Made by a program: the position numbers and the translations under genes. Of a stretch of DNA of 64,000 bases, positions 22,718-36,745 are shown one piece after another; position 1 is the first letter of the stretch; every line of letters begins with the position of its first letter. The notes beneath the pieces are model-generated. The model was not told the origin of the DNA. It made no database searches and saw only the letters and a list, made by a program, of their open reading frames with translations. The DNA is from Druceiella hillmani (Eukaryota > Arthropoda > Insecta > Lepidoptera > Hepialidae), in NCBI GenBank assembly GCA_039881145.1, contig JAYKKI010000052.1:15508001-15572000 (forward strand), in the 5' to 3' direction.

Positions 22718-25694
22718 CTGAAAATTTTGAATGAAAGTTTAAGAAAAAAATGTTGTATCTATAATTATTGCTTTATTTTAAGTTTTTGGTTTAAATGAAG
22801 CTTCGCAATTAATAATGCAGTTGTGCGTTTTCCCCCTAGGCATACAAAAGCGACATTGTATTAAAATGTGTTTATATTCATAGTATTATCAAATTTATAC
22901 ACCTATCTAATTGCTAAGGAAATCAAACCAACAAGTACCAGATGCAACTCTAACTACAGTGATATAAAATGTGTCACTAATATTTATAAAAAAACAATGT
23001 TGCATATAGAATTTGTTAGTATGATTTTAATGATTAACATATTTTCTAATATATTATTTTTAAACACCATTTCCTTAATCAACCATCAAATATATTTCAT
23101 ATAGCAGAAATTACCATAATGTTGAAGCCTTCAAAAATAATCACTTGTATAAAAATGTACATTTATATGCACCCACACCCGGTGCTAAGCTGTATGCTGT
23201 CGGAGCCAATTATTATACTATTTACAAAAAAATGTGGATAAAAACAATAAATATAATTTACCTGTAGTACATATTGATAAAATGGTTTTAGACGTTTGGT
23301 ACGGCGAAGACAATGTTATTGACGCCTGTGAAATTTCTAAATAGTATGATAAATCAATTTATTCTGATTGTAGTTTTAATAAAACATAGCTCTATTCTTA
23401 CACAAATAGTTTCAGAATTACATTATTAGTAACGCAATGTCTACAATTTATCAAATGAATCTATTCATTTTGTAAGAAAAAACAAAGGAGTCAATGTCTC
23501 AATTTTTGTTTTCGAGAAGTACATAAGTATATATATTTATAAAGGTAAAATTACCTATTGAATTACTGTGAAATAAATTTTATCAATAGAAATATTATTG
23601 GAAAACTGAAACTTGAATGTTAAAAGAAATTTAAAATCATATATGCTAAATATCTTAAAAATATAACATTAAAATAAAACAAACTGATTCGTAATGATCA
23701 TAATTAGTAGAGTTTAATACATATTGTATAATATATCACATTTTTATAATTATAAAATTAAAATATAAATAAAACTAAGATTTAAACCAAGTAAATAATA
23801 ATAGTAACTAATAGTCGATAATGGGAGGTTGGGGACAAAAGAAATAAATAATATAATCAGCACCATGTAATAATGAATTAATTTTTTTTTATAACATATT
23901 GTTATTGTCTTGTGTTCATTTTGAACAGTAAATAGGGTGGATTTTATAGTCAATTATTTAGAAATATATGAAAAATATTTCATCAGATGTTTTGGTGACG
24001 AAAAGATAGCAATTTGACGCCAGCACTTCATGCTGTTATCGAGCAAAATAAATTTTTATGTTCATTGACGATGTAAATTCTAATTGTAACATATCTTCAA
24101 TAAATACTAAAAATAAAATGTTTGTATATTATTTCTTCTTTTACAAATCGGATTTTGTCAATTCCAGATATCAGGGTAAAAAACAATGTCACAGGTTTAA
24201 GTGCATAACAATTTTAAATTACATTTAATTACTCAAAAGTTAAGTCATTTATTATATTTAGGGATAGAAAAAATTGTTTTTTGTCCCTTATTTGTCCGGT
24301 ATTTCTGTTAGAAATTGTAGATAAAATTCATATAAGTTCACATAATTGAAAAATATACTTCAAATTCAAAACTACTAAATAACGGCATTTTATTTTGAGA
24401 GGTAAATAAATCTTATATTTATAAAATTTTCTTCACAATCCACATTTTGCCCATGTCATATTTAATATTACGAAGGATGGAATATTTTGCAGTTGCTTCC
24501 TCTAATTTTATTTCACAATCAATTCTTTATATTATAGAAAACGTTGTTAGAAGATGTTTATTTTATTATGAATAGTTTTAAGGTCTGAAGTCAATCTTCA
24601 GATTTTAACTACATATCACATATAAACAAAAATAACATTTCATATCACTGGTACAAAATGGAATACACCATATTTAAAATTACAAGACTTGATGGTAATT
24701 CTCAAAATCTCAATTCCAAACAAAATAATTTTTTTAATATATTAAAGACACCTGTAATTTTTAAGCTCACAGTCAGTGGCATACCATCTATTTTGTTCAA
24801 GCGCAAATGATTAACTTAAATAAATAAAAAGTAATTTTCCTTATCTCTATTAACATAATAGTCTGCGTGAATTATGTAGGAAAATTAAATTATAACATAA
24901 ATCGTTGTAATAAAAGAAGTTAATAATAGTGTCCAGTATCAGAAGTAAAATAAATTTTTACGGGCTCCATTCTTTGCTTAAAGTAAATCTTATAATGAAT
25001 TAAACACTGAAACTAGAGATCAAAACATGGCTTTTGGTTATGACTGTATGGAATGTTTAATTATATTTTTTAACATAAAAATAAGACTAAACCTTAAGTA
25101 AAAAATTAAATGGCATGCCACTGCTTTAAAAATTATTTTATTATAGAACTGAATAAGATACATTAAGGTTAACAGTAGCTTATGTGCTAAAACAAACTGA
25201 TATATGTTAATGGATATTTTTTTCTACTTTCATACTCCCATCTCGATAATTCTTTTATCTTGTAACTATCAAACATTCTGATTAGCGAAAAATGTGTTTA
25301 GTAATAAAATATTGCAACAAAACGATAAGTGACCTTTAACAATCACTGTAGTAAGATTTATGAAGAATGTTTATATAAAGATAAAGGTAAACGTGAAATA
25401 TACGGAAGTGATAAATATATATATGAACACAAAGATAAATACATATGAACAATTATTATAAAAAACATCGCGTACTGCGAGCGGTATTATTTTGAAAAAT
25501 GTTCCAGGAATGAAGATAGTTCGACAATATTACAAATATTAGTTAGTTGTACGATTATGGTATGAAACTGTGAAAAGTTTAGTACTGCTCGGATTGGCAT
25601 GAGAATATCATGTTACAAATAAAAAACTATTTAATTTTTTAACCACAGACAAACAGGTAGCCACAGACAAGAATCAGCATTTTAACTCAATTAC
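22718..25694 (-). other. SIK2 intron
   Basis: Intron of 2977 bp, donor GTAATT at 25694, acceptor ttttcag at 22718. No repeats or frames of note; A/T runs throughout. Confidence 0.8.
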
Positions 25695-25939
25695 CTCTTT
25701 GGTTTTGACTGGATCTATTCCTAAGCTCTGCATTATTCTTAAAATCTGCTCGTTTGGCTCGGCGTGCTTTGGTGGCGACTTGGCTGGACTCCTCGGTAAG
25801 TCTGTTAAGGAATTGGTGGAAGTGGCACCGGGTACCGTGTATGGTTCTGATGACATCCACCTGTGCTTCTTTATTTGTTCTATAGTATACCTCTTTAGGG
25901 GATCTAACACTAGCATTTTTCTTATTAACGACTCGCAAT
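25695..25939 (-). CDS. SIK2: SIK2-type kinase, exon with end of the kinase domain and start of the UBA-like domain
   Basis: Internal exon of 245 nt: acceptor tttctttacag|ATTGCGAG at 25939, donor AAAGAG|GTAATT at 25695, phase 1 in and phase 0 out. The translation begins [20 protein letters not shown], which is subdomain XI of the kinase fold (human SIK2 CEHLIRRMLVLDPSKRLTI), with the conserved Arg of LDPLKRYT. A short linker rich in Ser and Pro follows, then [20 protein letters not shown], the first half of the UBA-like domain (human FNEQVLRLMHSLGIDQQKT). The MLVLDP methionine is not a start codon; the frame is open to the acceptor. The ATP-binding, catalytic and activation-loop parts must lie in exons at higher coordinates; none was recognised up to 64000. 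Confidence 0.93.
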
Positions 25940-28352
25940 CTGTAAAGAAAGGAGAAACATGCCTTAGTTATATAAAAGAAAAGTCAAGTGGGCTAATTAT
26001 AAACAATTTGTTTTAAAATTTAACTTTTTAAGAATCAATAGTTAATATAAGTCATATGAATATTAAAATAAGTAAACATCAAAATAAATAATACAGCCAG
26101 ACTCCAATTGAATGTTATTTAGCATTATCCTTTACTTCATGATATTCATAGATATAGGATTCATAGATAAGCGATTGTCTGCCATTAAATAGCAGATAAC
26201 ATATTTCTAGTAGGCAGGATTCAAAGCCACATTCTCTGAACTGTATTTTAATTTCATTTGGGAAAGTACTATGTTTAAATATAATTATTAACTTAATAAC
26301 GTTGTTTTAGTAGCAATCTCTTCTAGAGAGTTACAACAATTTAGAGAACTATGACGTAAAGAATATTGCGGCTTAAACCTAAAATTTTTTAAACACTAAT
26401 ATTTATTTTTGATAAACCAAGTTTTTAAATAGATTAAATAAAAATAGGTAGAAAAATCAGATTAGGGAGCTCAAGCCAACAGTTTTTGTGAGACCCTTTT
26501 CAGGTGACTAGAGGAGCTGAGGTACTGTAAACATTTAGGGAAGATGAATTTCTATTACCTTTTTAGACAAAATGATTGAGTAGGTTTATAAAACCTCATC
26601 CAAGGCTATGAATGCAAAACTTTATAAACTGCTTGTTGGAAACCATTATTGGATAAATCGTCATATTTCCTGAGACTACAGATATAAGAAACACGGTGGA
26701 TATGAATCCTAATTTAATTAAAGAATCTTGATTGAATTCAGGACAAAATAACCGTCCATAGACAATTAAAAGTAAACGATTGAGGATGATAGATTTATAT
26801 AAATAAAATTAGGCAAAGTTGTACCTATATCAAGGTAACTCATTAGGTATACCATAACATAATGTGATAACGCTGTGGTCTCGAAAATAGGCTAACCTTA
26901 TAACTGATGTGTTCAGTGTTAGCAGAAGTAAGATCCCTTCGTATTCTTAGCATTACGAAACAATGTGTTACAAGAAAATAAATGACATGATTCGTTTTAT
27001 TCTGCAAGACTTTCAATAATTACATATTGCCTTTTTATTGTTTCGCATTAGAGATCTTTAATATTTCGATAAATGTATGATTAATAAACAAATTTAGTTT
27101 GACAATAAACAAAGTAATGGTTTTGAAATAATAATCGAACAAAAAGATATTATTTCACATTTGTCAGATTTGACGTTTGTTAATTGTTTTCAATCCTTTG
27201 TTTACAACATAAAAAAAACAATGTATTGCTCTGCCCCTCGTCGAAGAGTCGAAATAGTTATTCTCTGAAATAAATGAAAAATTATATTTCAACAATCAAA
27301 ATAAACTGTCCAGAAGTTTCCGTCTTTCGGCGTCGTTACACATGTTGTCGCACAAATATACTTCAATAACTTCTCGAAGAGAAAATCTCAAAAAATAAGT
27401 CAAACTCGTAAGACGATGCGGAAATGTGGAAAGATACTAATTTCGTATTCAACCCGCACGGCGCGTTTAGTAATTTTTTTGTAAATGTGCGCGAAAAGGC
27501 GATACATAGCTTCGGGGTCCATAACTTTTTTTGTTGAACTTATAAAGTGGTACGCGACCGGTTTCTAGTTTCGCTGCCTGCATTGGGTGAAGGCTATGAA
27601 ACGTAGCGGTAAAAGTAACAGGTCAGTTCCTACAGCAAGTTTTTCAAACTTTTTAGATTTTGTACGACATCTACTCTGTGACGTATTAACAATGACGGCG
27701 ATTAAGCTCGTCGTTTATTAGTCTAAATGTAGCTGGCTTATCGTTAAAGAATACTAAATAATAATAAATAACTAATTTATACTTTTGAATGACAATACTG
27801 AGTATATAGATATTTCTCAACATATGTTGAAAAATTTGGGAACTACGCGTAAGAATAGATAAAATTGATGAACATACTTTTAATATTTTGTTTGAATTTC
27901 ATTCCAACAAATTATAAAAGTTTATGGCAAAATATTAAATATAACGCATTTAAATCTATTTGATAATTAAAAAAATATGAGATTCGAGCGCTTAACTGAC
28001 TTTTGTTAATACTCCATTAGATATTAACTAATTATATGGAAAATTATATCTAACAAATAGTCATCTTGGTTTCGGCTGCAAGCCTTAGCTTTTTCGGCAA
28101 AATTGTCTATGACAGGTTCTTAAAGATTCTAGTCAGTTCAATCAATGACATATTTCGCTCCTCATGTCAGCACCTATTTGCAAATTATGGACATAGATGC
28201 AGAATTTAAAAATAAACAAGTCATACGAATTTCAAGATGTTTCACACGCGAATCTTTATTTTTTATGGGAGGAAATTAAACTCAAAGCCGAAATTTCGTA
28301 AATGTTTATTGAAAATAAAAATTTTGGTTATGCTATTTAAATGAATAATGAT
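25940..28352 (-). other. Upstream SIK2 intron sequence, no exon recognised
   Basis: It begins with the acceptor tttctttacag. No kinase-domain exon was recognised. From about 27200 the sequence becomes visibly richer in CpG (for example 27320-27640) compared with the AT-rich gene body. There is no clear promoter element. Confidence 0.5.
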
Positions 28353-28448
28353 ATACTGACACCCATGGTTTGTAATGATGACCAGCTATTTGTTGATAAA
28401 TAATAAGATACTGATACCCAATGGTTTGCAATGATGACCAGCTATTTG
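28353..28448. repeat. 55-bp tandem duplication
   Basis: Copies at 28353 and 28408 share GGTTTG(T/C)AATGATGACCAGCT. Slightly diverged. Confidence 0.85.
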
Positions 28449-28729
28449 TACTGAAAATTTTTTAAGGGTTTATTAACATTTAATCTTACTACTTTCAAAA
28501 CGATACGTTAAATTCATTATCTTGACAAATATCGAATGAAGGAAGATGGTCCTCTAGTATATCATAAACAAGTTGGAGCATTCTTCTCAAGTATACTGTG
28601 CGGTTTGCAAGGAGTTCTGTATAATACCGCAGTTAGATTAGGTCATAGATTTTTTTCTTAAACAACTGTGGCTAAGGAGCATGACGTTTACGAGCGAACA
28701 AGACATATAGATGACATAAGAACATGACA

Positions 28730-29310
28730 AAGGATTGCATAAAGTTTGCGCCGGTGTCGCACTACGCAAGTGCGTAGATATCTATTTATTTCCCAGATCC
28801 ATTGAATATAATATAAAATTGTCGACATTCGGTTATACGACACGGCATTTTCGTCAGCATACACGCTTTAAATGCGCATTGGAAATGAACAGTAGGCGCC
28901 AACAATCGCTCGTTCACGCATTACAGAAACATGGATGTGTGAAATCATTCTACACCTTTGCGCCGTCAGAAGTTTCTCGGCGTTAGAAAACTGTACCGCG
29001 AATTTTTATTAAGCCGAATCACGTTAGACGCTTGTTAGTGTCAAGAAAATCTTAAAATCCCAGAGAGCGTGACGCTTCATGTCGGCTGTGAACATACACG
29101 TTCTATTGAACAAGAATCGAAGAATATAATCACGGCGTGTCAGAGTAATTTTAATGACTTTCAATCATCTGCGCGGCAAATGTGGATTAACAAAGGAATG
29201 TGTTGTAACGCTGTTTTTTTTATTCTTTGGCGATCATTAATCTGTGGTAGAGACAAATTGACGTTTTCACAATGTAAAAATAAAGACGATTCAATTAAAT
29301 GAAACAGACG
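28730..29310. other. CpG-enriched block, unassigned
   Basis: Distinctly richer in G+C and CpG than its neighbours, for example GCGCCGGTGTCGCACTACGC at 28749. Two plus-strand frames (28735-28986, 29069-29302) cross it; neither resembles a family I know, and neither has good splice context. It could be a regulatory block, an exon relic or foreign DNA. Confidence 0.35.
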
Positions 29311-29402
29311 ATGCATGACAATCAGTTATTTAAAGAGCAAACATTATCGGAATTTCAATAAAGATCTTTCGTGATTAATTAATTGAAGTTCCGTCTTTTC
29401 AG

Positions 29403-29990
29403 AAGGATTAATTACTTTTAGGCTTCGGCAATATTTTTCAATTTACATTCTTGATCTATAAATTTAAAAAACACTAAGTAGGTAGTATAAAATATCTCAG
29501 AGAACCAATAAACAAATTTGTCGTTAGGCATTTATAAACATTGAACTGTACATAATATTCCTAAAAATTAAAAGTGTGTAAACAGTGTAATAGATTAATC
29601 ACCTTTAGGCTTGGGCAATATTTAATATTTTTCAATTTACATTCTTGATCTATAAAAATATCTATAAAAGCACTAAGTAGGTAGTATAAAATATCTCAGA
29701 GAACCATTAAAAATCGGTCGTTAGGCATCTATAAACATTTAATGGTACATAATATTCCTAAAAATTAAAATTAAAAGTGTGCAAATAGTGTAAAGGATTA
29801 ATCATCTTTAGGCTTCGGCTATATTTTTCAATTTATATTCTTGATCTATAAAATGGAAAACACTAAGTAGGCAGTATAAAATGTCTCAAAGAACCGTTAA
29901 AAAATCTGTCGTTAGGCGTTTATAAACATAATGGTACATAATATTCGCAAAAATTAAAATTATAAGTGTGTAAATAGAGTAACTATTTAT
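29403..29990. repeat. Three-copy tandem repeat, 190-200 bp unit
   Basis: Units begin with GGATTAATTACTTTTAGGCT and variants at about 29405, 29593 and 29796. Each contains CACTAAGTAGG(T/C)AGTATAAA and a TCGTTAGGC block. Units differ by indels and substitutions, so the expansion is not recent. Confidence 0.9.
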
Positions 29991-30276
29991 ACAATTTTAA
30001 TTTCTTGGTACGAAAATAGCCTTTTATATTGTTCACAGAAGTATATTCAAAAAATATTTTTTTTTATATGATATGACTACAAATTAAATATTTTCGGATT
30101 TTTTCCTCTACTTATGCTGTCTACGTCATCGGAAAGTACCCTATAGGTTTTGATTTATTTCCGAGTGTCAAAATATGCGGCATAAATAGCTATATTTTTT
30201 TATTGCGTTGACTTAGAAGCTTAATTTTTTACGGCTCCAAGAGACCATAGATCTCAGTATTTTATATTTATATATA

Positions 30277-30281
<5 letters not shown>

Positions 30282-30350
<69 letters not shown>
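30282..30350. repeat. (TA)n microsatellite
   Basis: About 69 bp of nearly pure TA, next to an interspersed repeat. Confidence 0.95.
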
Positions 30351-30355
<5 letters not shown>

Positions 30356-30359
30356 ATAA

Positions 30360-30560
30360 TATAAATATAATTTCCACTTGATATCTCCACGCGTTCCTGA
30401 GAAAAAAGGTCTTGATTGACATACAGACAGACTGAGAACGAAGTGGTCCTATAAGTATTTCTTTTTTCCTTTTGAGGGCGCGCACATCTTTACTTTGCGG
30501 TAAGTCGGTTGAAAATCGGCCACTGACCTTGCCTCACCAAAATCGGCAATTGTGGGCCGC
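30360..30560 (-). repeat. Interspersed repeat fragment (TE-derived)
   Basis: On the minus strand the block reads CCTCAAAAGGAAAAAAG, then ACTTCGTTCTCAGTCTGTCT, then TCAGGAACGCGTGGAGATAT. I recognise this order from a repeat common in moth, butterfly and other invertebrate genomes, here adjoining a (TA)n array. The AAGTCGG block near 30502 is often found beside it. The open frame crossing it encodes mostly the (TA)n array and is not a gene. Confidence 0.5.
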
Positions 30561-33500
30561 CGACTCATCAATTAAAAATATTTCGTTTGCGTTGCGCTTT
30601 AATGTCAATAACCAACATAGACGGCGCTAATGATAAGTTTTATCAATGTTAGTAATACAAAAGAGCCTGACGGGATCTGAAATAAGTTAGGCTTACTTTA
30701 ATGGCGGTTGGCCATTTACTTTGTTTATGGATTTCCCAACATACACAATTATGCTACCGCACTAAAAGAAGTTGCATTTCAAAAATTCAACATTCAAAAC
30801 CGTTTTAAACTGATGAACAAATAGGTGTGTTAGAGTAAGATCGTACGGCCAGACGCTACGATGCGGCTTCGCATCGTCTGACCGTGCAATAAAACTTATA
30901 AAAAATCAAACCGACTTCAAATAACCACTGAACAAGAACATCATGGAAAGGTGTAAAATAATAAAAATACCAGTATACATTGGAACTTTCGCGGTAAAAC
31001 ATCTTTTCCGAACATGAATGAATTTTAACCCACTATTGTTACAGATTTTTAATTAATAAAAATAGTGTATTTAGTTTAAACTTTTGGAGTAAAATAATGT
31101 TTCCTAACATGAATAAATATAAAATATTATGGTTACTGTTAACGAGATTTTGAAAGTAGGTGTTTCACCTTTTTTGAGGTCAGTTAAAAATGATAAAGTC
31201 TTACGCAAAGTTACATTTATCGATTGTTTACTACGTAATCTCGAAAAAAGTGTGGATCTCGGAGTCATAAGAACATAATCCCAATCTCAAAACACCGTAC
31301 AAACTAATCCAGATCGCAAGATTTCTTAATTCCGGGACTTTAACATTTTATGCCCTAATTCAGCAACATCGGGTAAAATAGCAAGCCTTAAATACAATTA
31401 TGGAATTGGTGGATCGACATGCGGCTATTGAAGCTATTCTGCTGCTGTGCTATATCTGTGTGGTCCAGGGTATACGCTGTACGTGTTGAGAAAAGCACCT
31501 GATAATAGCAGCGCTTCTGTTGTTGCATTACGTTGTTAGCGGTAATAAATTTGGCGCCGGGCTCGCACGACGGCTGAAAACGTAAATAAAAGAGAAATCA
31601 CGGTACACCGCCATTAAACTTAAGTTGATTAGCATTTAAACATTATATATCAATGGGAGATTAAAATAGAATTAATTGTTGCTTGCGAAATAATACATTT
31701 GTAACAGAAGTTGTTTTTGTAGCGTTTTTGCTGCTAAAGTTATGCTAGCAGTATTTATATCCTGGTTAATGTTTTGATATAGATAAACAAGTCCTTAACA
31801 CTGTCTGTTTTAACACAGGAAACCTGTTAAATAAATTTTAAATTTTCACTGGCTACAAGTACATGAATGCTTCAAAAATAACAACGGCTCAACTGAAATC
31901 AAAGGTACTTTTTGTGCGACATAATTTTTAGTTCTAGGTGTAACATAGGTTATATTTCACAAGGATAGCCTTTAGAAATATCAACATTAAACATTAAACT
32001 ATATGAATCAGTACATAATGTTTCTATAATTCAGTTTTTTTATTCCTAAGAATTTAATAAAAAGAATAAGACGTTATTTTTTCCGTTCGAACGTCGTAAA
32101 AGAAACTGTATTTGCCTAAGAATTTTGATGATTTTAAGTACAAATAGAGCATAAGAAAAATCGAAATTAAAAATATGCGGTGTACGTGTTTGTATGTCCA
32201 TTGAACGGTCTATTCTAAACCGATGAATTAGTTCGTAATTTTGTTTTGGAAGCTTTTCAAAAGTATCCTCAGGCGATTTTTATTTAACCTCACATTTTGA
32301 GTAATTCTCGAACAAAAAATAGTACAAAATTTATTTTATTCAAAAATGGCTCCAGCAGTTTTTTTCCAAATTTTTACATTGTTGGTATTTTATAAGCCAC
32401 ATAACTCGCTTTCCCCGGAAATATAAAATTATACTAATTAGAAAAATCTCATTAGATATAGACAAAGCTGAAATAAATTACGCGTGTTCGTACAGCGAGG
32501 ACGGGGCATGGTGGGGTGTGGGCGTTACGGCTATGATTAATTCTTTTGAGTTTTTCTTTCTTTATACACTTTATAAGCCCAACAATAAATTTTTTTACTA
32601 ATTTATAATTTTTACAAATTTATAAGTCCAACAATAACATTTTAATGACACAAAAAACGTAGTTTATATAAAATTTCGCGGTAAATTACATGCAGCATGA
32701 TTGTATTGTTTATTATTAGTTTCCATTTTTGGCGCTGCAACTTAATGAGATGCAAACAAAATTATAAATTGCATCCCTTTTAAAGTAAACACTTTTTTCA
32801 GTTTTCCTCGATAAGGCCACCATGGAAAGAATATTTTTATTGAGCTCATCCTAGTGGTTTAGTGAAAGCAACCACCTCTAACAGGGGTTGTTGAATTAAT
32901 TTTCCAACACCAATTACTTGCACGGAGTTCCCCAATTACATAAAAAGGTAAAAAAGGTGTCTAAAAAATAAAGTCCCTATAAAAATATGGTCTGCGTCAA
33001 ATATTTTTTTCGAAAATTCAACATAAGTTATGTGACAAATATTCAACTATTATATTAAAATACTAACTAGGTTTTCATCAGCGTTAGAATAACCTTAATT
33101 ATATTGCCTCTCCCCTCTTCACGGTTATTAAAGCCTCCATTCCGTTCATCAAACGACATCGATCGTCGGGGTCGGGATATGATCGGGGATAATATCAGTT
33201 AATAAATGAGACAGTGTCTCTCACTCGTACCGCTTAACCACCAGTGTTCCCAAATTTCTGTTACATTTTTTATCAATAATTTGCTTCTATCAATCGTAGC
33301 GAGATAATATATAGCTTATAACTTTACTCAAAATATGGGCTTTCTAATACAAATTATTTTTTTAAATTGGAAATTAAATCAACAATACTTTAAAAAACTA
33401 TTTCTTTCATGATTTTTAAATAAACGATATGCGTACAATTATCATAAAAATGGTTTAGTGCAAGTTCTCCTCTATTTAAATTTAAAAAAAACACAGAGAA

Positions 33501-34856
33501 AATTGAATTATGATAGAGTGCACCTCTTGCAACAATGCATTTTCCCCCATGATTTGATTAGGTACCTAAACATAGGCAAGATATATTAAAAATGTTATAC
33601 TTACTCCGTAATTAAATTATAAAGATTGTAAACATAACTGATACAGTTTTCAAAACAAAATCTACCTATAGAGGTGAATATTTTAGGATTAAGGTTAATA
33701 AATTGAATTGATGAGATATCGGGAAAGTATTATCGAAGTTACGAACAGTTTTTATTCATAGTAATTAGTAATAAGTTTCTATATACCGAGTAACTAGTTA
33801 TTTAGTAACTTAGCTCCACGAATCTGACGTCGCCAAGCTTCTCTTCATAGGAATTCCCAGTTTACAATAGAAGAGATTTTTAATTAATTAAACAGCCTCG
33901 TCGTACTTGCGTTTAATTAAATTCATTAAACAGACAATTATGTTTTATTTCAACACACGCAAATATGTGATATTTAAGATTCAACTTCGTCGTTGAATTA
34001 CACAACGCCGATCGCGGGCCGAATGGCTGCCCGTGTTATAAGCCTTGAGGACCGTGAAGTCAGTTAACAGTTGCTCTGGTTGCGTGATATTATACATATA
34101 TTTTTTAAATCGGACGTACAGTTCTAGAGATTAGCGCAAACAAACAAATGAACAAATTTTTCACTTTTTATGTTAGTACTAGCTCTATATCCTTCTCCTC
34201 TCAGAGCATGTCCATGAAGTCCTAGCTGAAAATGACACTCCTATTCATGAGTCGAAGCTTGTCAGCATAAACGTGCAATGTGTTTGTTACGCTCCTCAAT
34301 CTCAGCTTGCTCCAATACAATGTCTAAAGGTGATAAAAACGCAGATAGAGCCAATTATTTAAATTGACAGATATAAAAGAATGAAGAGAAAAGAGAAGAA
34401 AATTGCGATTACATAACTGGGAAAATGAGCCTACGGTTTTCCTAAAAAACGACACTTCAAAGCGTATATTGACCTTTAAAAGACGTAGCGAGACGGTTCA
34501 CTTGGATAATTAGAAACGATATTCACAAAAAGTATTCGACTGTTTCCTGTTTCAAATTGACAGATACCTAAGTAAATTAAAGAAAATCGATTGAAATGTT
34601 GTAAAGCTTTAGAATGTTCAACTGCAACCGGTAACTGGTTATTAATACCAGTGTCGCCGGAAAGGTCCTTTAATCATCAGCTCTTATTCAATGTTTAGCC
34701 TGTTTAACCTTTAACCACATAGAATAAATATCTTAATAATAGAATTAAACATAATTCTCGCTGGAATATCAGCAATTAAGGATGTGCTACATGACATTTA
34801 GTCACGGCTTAATACGTGGTGTCAGAGTACCCTCTAATAACGCCAGTGAGGGATGT

Positions 34857-35830
34857 AGTCGTTAACAAGGAAGAGCTGTGAAAAGTTAATTGATGATTTT
34901 GTATATGGTTTAAGCACCGGACATTGATTAACTGTGACTTGTATATATGTATGCCAATATTTATCTGTAAATTTATTTCGTCTGTTACTGAGATGGGGAC
35001 GAACGAAAGATGGAGTTAGTAATTTATTGGACTGAAATGATAACGGATAAATCTTCAGTCTTAAATTAAATTTAAGTCCTAAAACTCGCTAACGTATAGG
35101 AACGTAGTCGTTAACAACGAAGAGTTGTGAAAAGTTAATTGTTTTGTGTATGGTTTAAGCTCTGGAGACTGATTAACTGTGACTTATATACATGTTTGTC
35201 AATTGTAATATTTATCTGTAAATTAATTCCGTCTGCTACTGAGATGGGGACGAACGAAAGATGGAGTTAGTAATTTATTGGACTTAAATGATAACGGATA
35301 AACCTTCAGTCTTAAATTAGATTTAAGTCCTAAAACTCGCTAACGTATGTAGTCGTTAACAATGAAGAGTTGTGAAAAGTTAATTAATTGTTTTGTGTAT
35401 GGTTTAAGCTCTGGAGACTGATTAACTGTGACTTGTATACATGTTTGTCAATTGTAATATTTATCTGTAAATTAATTCCGTCTGCTACTGAGATGGGGAC
35501 GAACGAAAGATGGAGTTAGTAATTTATTGGACTTAAATGATAACGGATAAACCTTCAGTCTTAAATTAGATTTAAGTCCTAAAACTCGCTAACGTATGTA
35601 GTCGTTAACAACGAAGAGTTGTGAAAAGTTAATTAATTGTTTTGTGTATGGTTTAAGCTCTGGAGATTGATTAACTGTGACTTGTATATATGTTTGTCAA
35701 TTGTAATATTTATCTGTAAATTAATTTCGTCTGCTACTGATATGAAGACGAAGGAAATATGGGGTAGTAATTTATTGGACTTACATTATAACGGATAAAC
35801 CTTCAGTCTTAAATTAGAAAAAAGTCGCTA
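34857..35830. repeat. Four-copy tandem repeat, 243-251 bp unit
   Basis: Units start GTAGTCGTTAACAA at about 34857, 35104, 35347 and 35598. Each contains GGTTTAAGC, GATTAACTGTGACTT, GATGGGGACGAACGAAAG (decayed in the last) and CTTCAGTCTTAAATTA. The two middle units are nearly identical while the outer ones are diverged, as expected when arrays evolve by unequal exchange. Confidence 0.93.
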
Positions 35831-36669
35831 AGGAATTTATATAATTCAAGTAAAAATATAAACTATAAGTTTGTGAAGTACATTAAGCAGTTAGGTACAA
35901 GGACCTCTCTCTAGCGTACAGACATCCTTCAAGGTTTCTCCAGACTTTCTCTTATTTCTATTCGTTCCTTTGAGCTTCCATCAATCATCACTTGTGGTTG
36001 CAATAATTTCATCTTTTCAGTGCCCTACTGGCCTAATTCTAGTACTTTTTATTTTTATTCCTTAGAAGCCTTTTTACAGTGTTGCCACTTTCGTAAAACT
36101 TCGGTCTTGACAAATTTTCACTAGGGCTTCTTGTGTGTCAAAATTTAAGTTCCTATTTTTTAGTTTGTATTAAAACTTATTTCCACGGTGCTTTGACAAG
36201 TCTATATAATTAAGGTTACATCGTATAAAAATATTTAAGGTTATATCGTTATCTAAAGTCCATATTTGATCCCCATCATTACACAAAAATACATTTTGCG
36301 TCATTGCAATGGCGATTGTGATGGTTTCTATTTTATTAATTTATTTATTTAGTTCATAACTATTTTTCCATCGGTATTCGATTTTACCAAACACTTGTAG
36401 CTTTAGTTCAATGTACATAATAATTACAGCACTTTTTAATGATTTTTCATACACACCAAAAAAAATGCGTTTTGGTCAATTTTTTCATTGACTACTTCTC
36501 AACAACACCAGAACCCTTAATTGCCAAGATTTTTCTATGCATCATCCACTGAATGAAACCTGTACTATCCCGTGGAGATTTATCTCTATAATCTTGAGTA
36601 TTTAAAATTCTTCACGACGCTAATTTAATCTTTATATCTTAATTTCGGTGACAAAAGAAATAAAAAAAA

Positions 36670-36745
36670 ATTCCTAACCCACTTCAAAAAAGGAGATTCT
36701 CAATTCGATGCGTGTTTTTTCCATGTAGAAAGTTATGCTTGTATC
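36670..36745 (+). repeat. Lepidopteran-type interspersed repeat fragment
   Basis: ACCCACTTCAAAAAAGGAGA then TTCTCAATTCGATGCG is close to the ACCGACTTCAAAAAAGGAGG...TCAATTCGAC repeat that I remember as abundant in Lepidoptera. A shorter relative (AACCGACTTCAAATAACC) occurs near 30909. Which parent element it comes from is not certain. Confidence 0.45.

Larger units (their letters stand above)
29991..34856. other. Repeat-bearing non-coding stretch
   Basis: Apart from the (TA)n array and the fragment at 30360-30560: a palindrome ACGATGCGGCTTCGCATCGT at 30858-30877; a block with GCGGTAAAACATCTTTTCCG near 30992 that recurs inverted at about 36900-36930 (CGGAAACGATATTTTACCGC); and an RTE/Helitron-like body near 32175-32240. 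No gene was recognised. Confidence 0.5.

Noticed and set aside
25699..26016. Plus-strand frame of 105 codons
   Set aside because: Antisense shadow of the SIK2 exon at 25695-25939.
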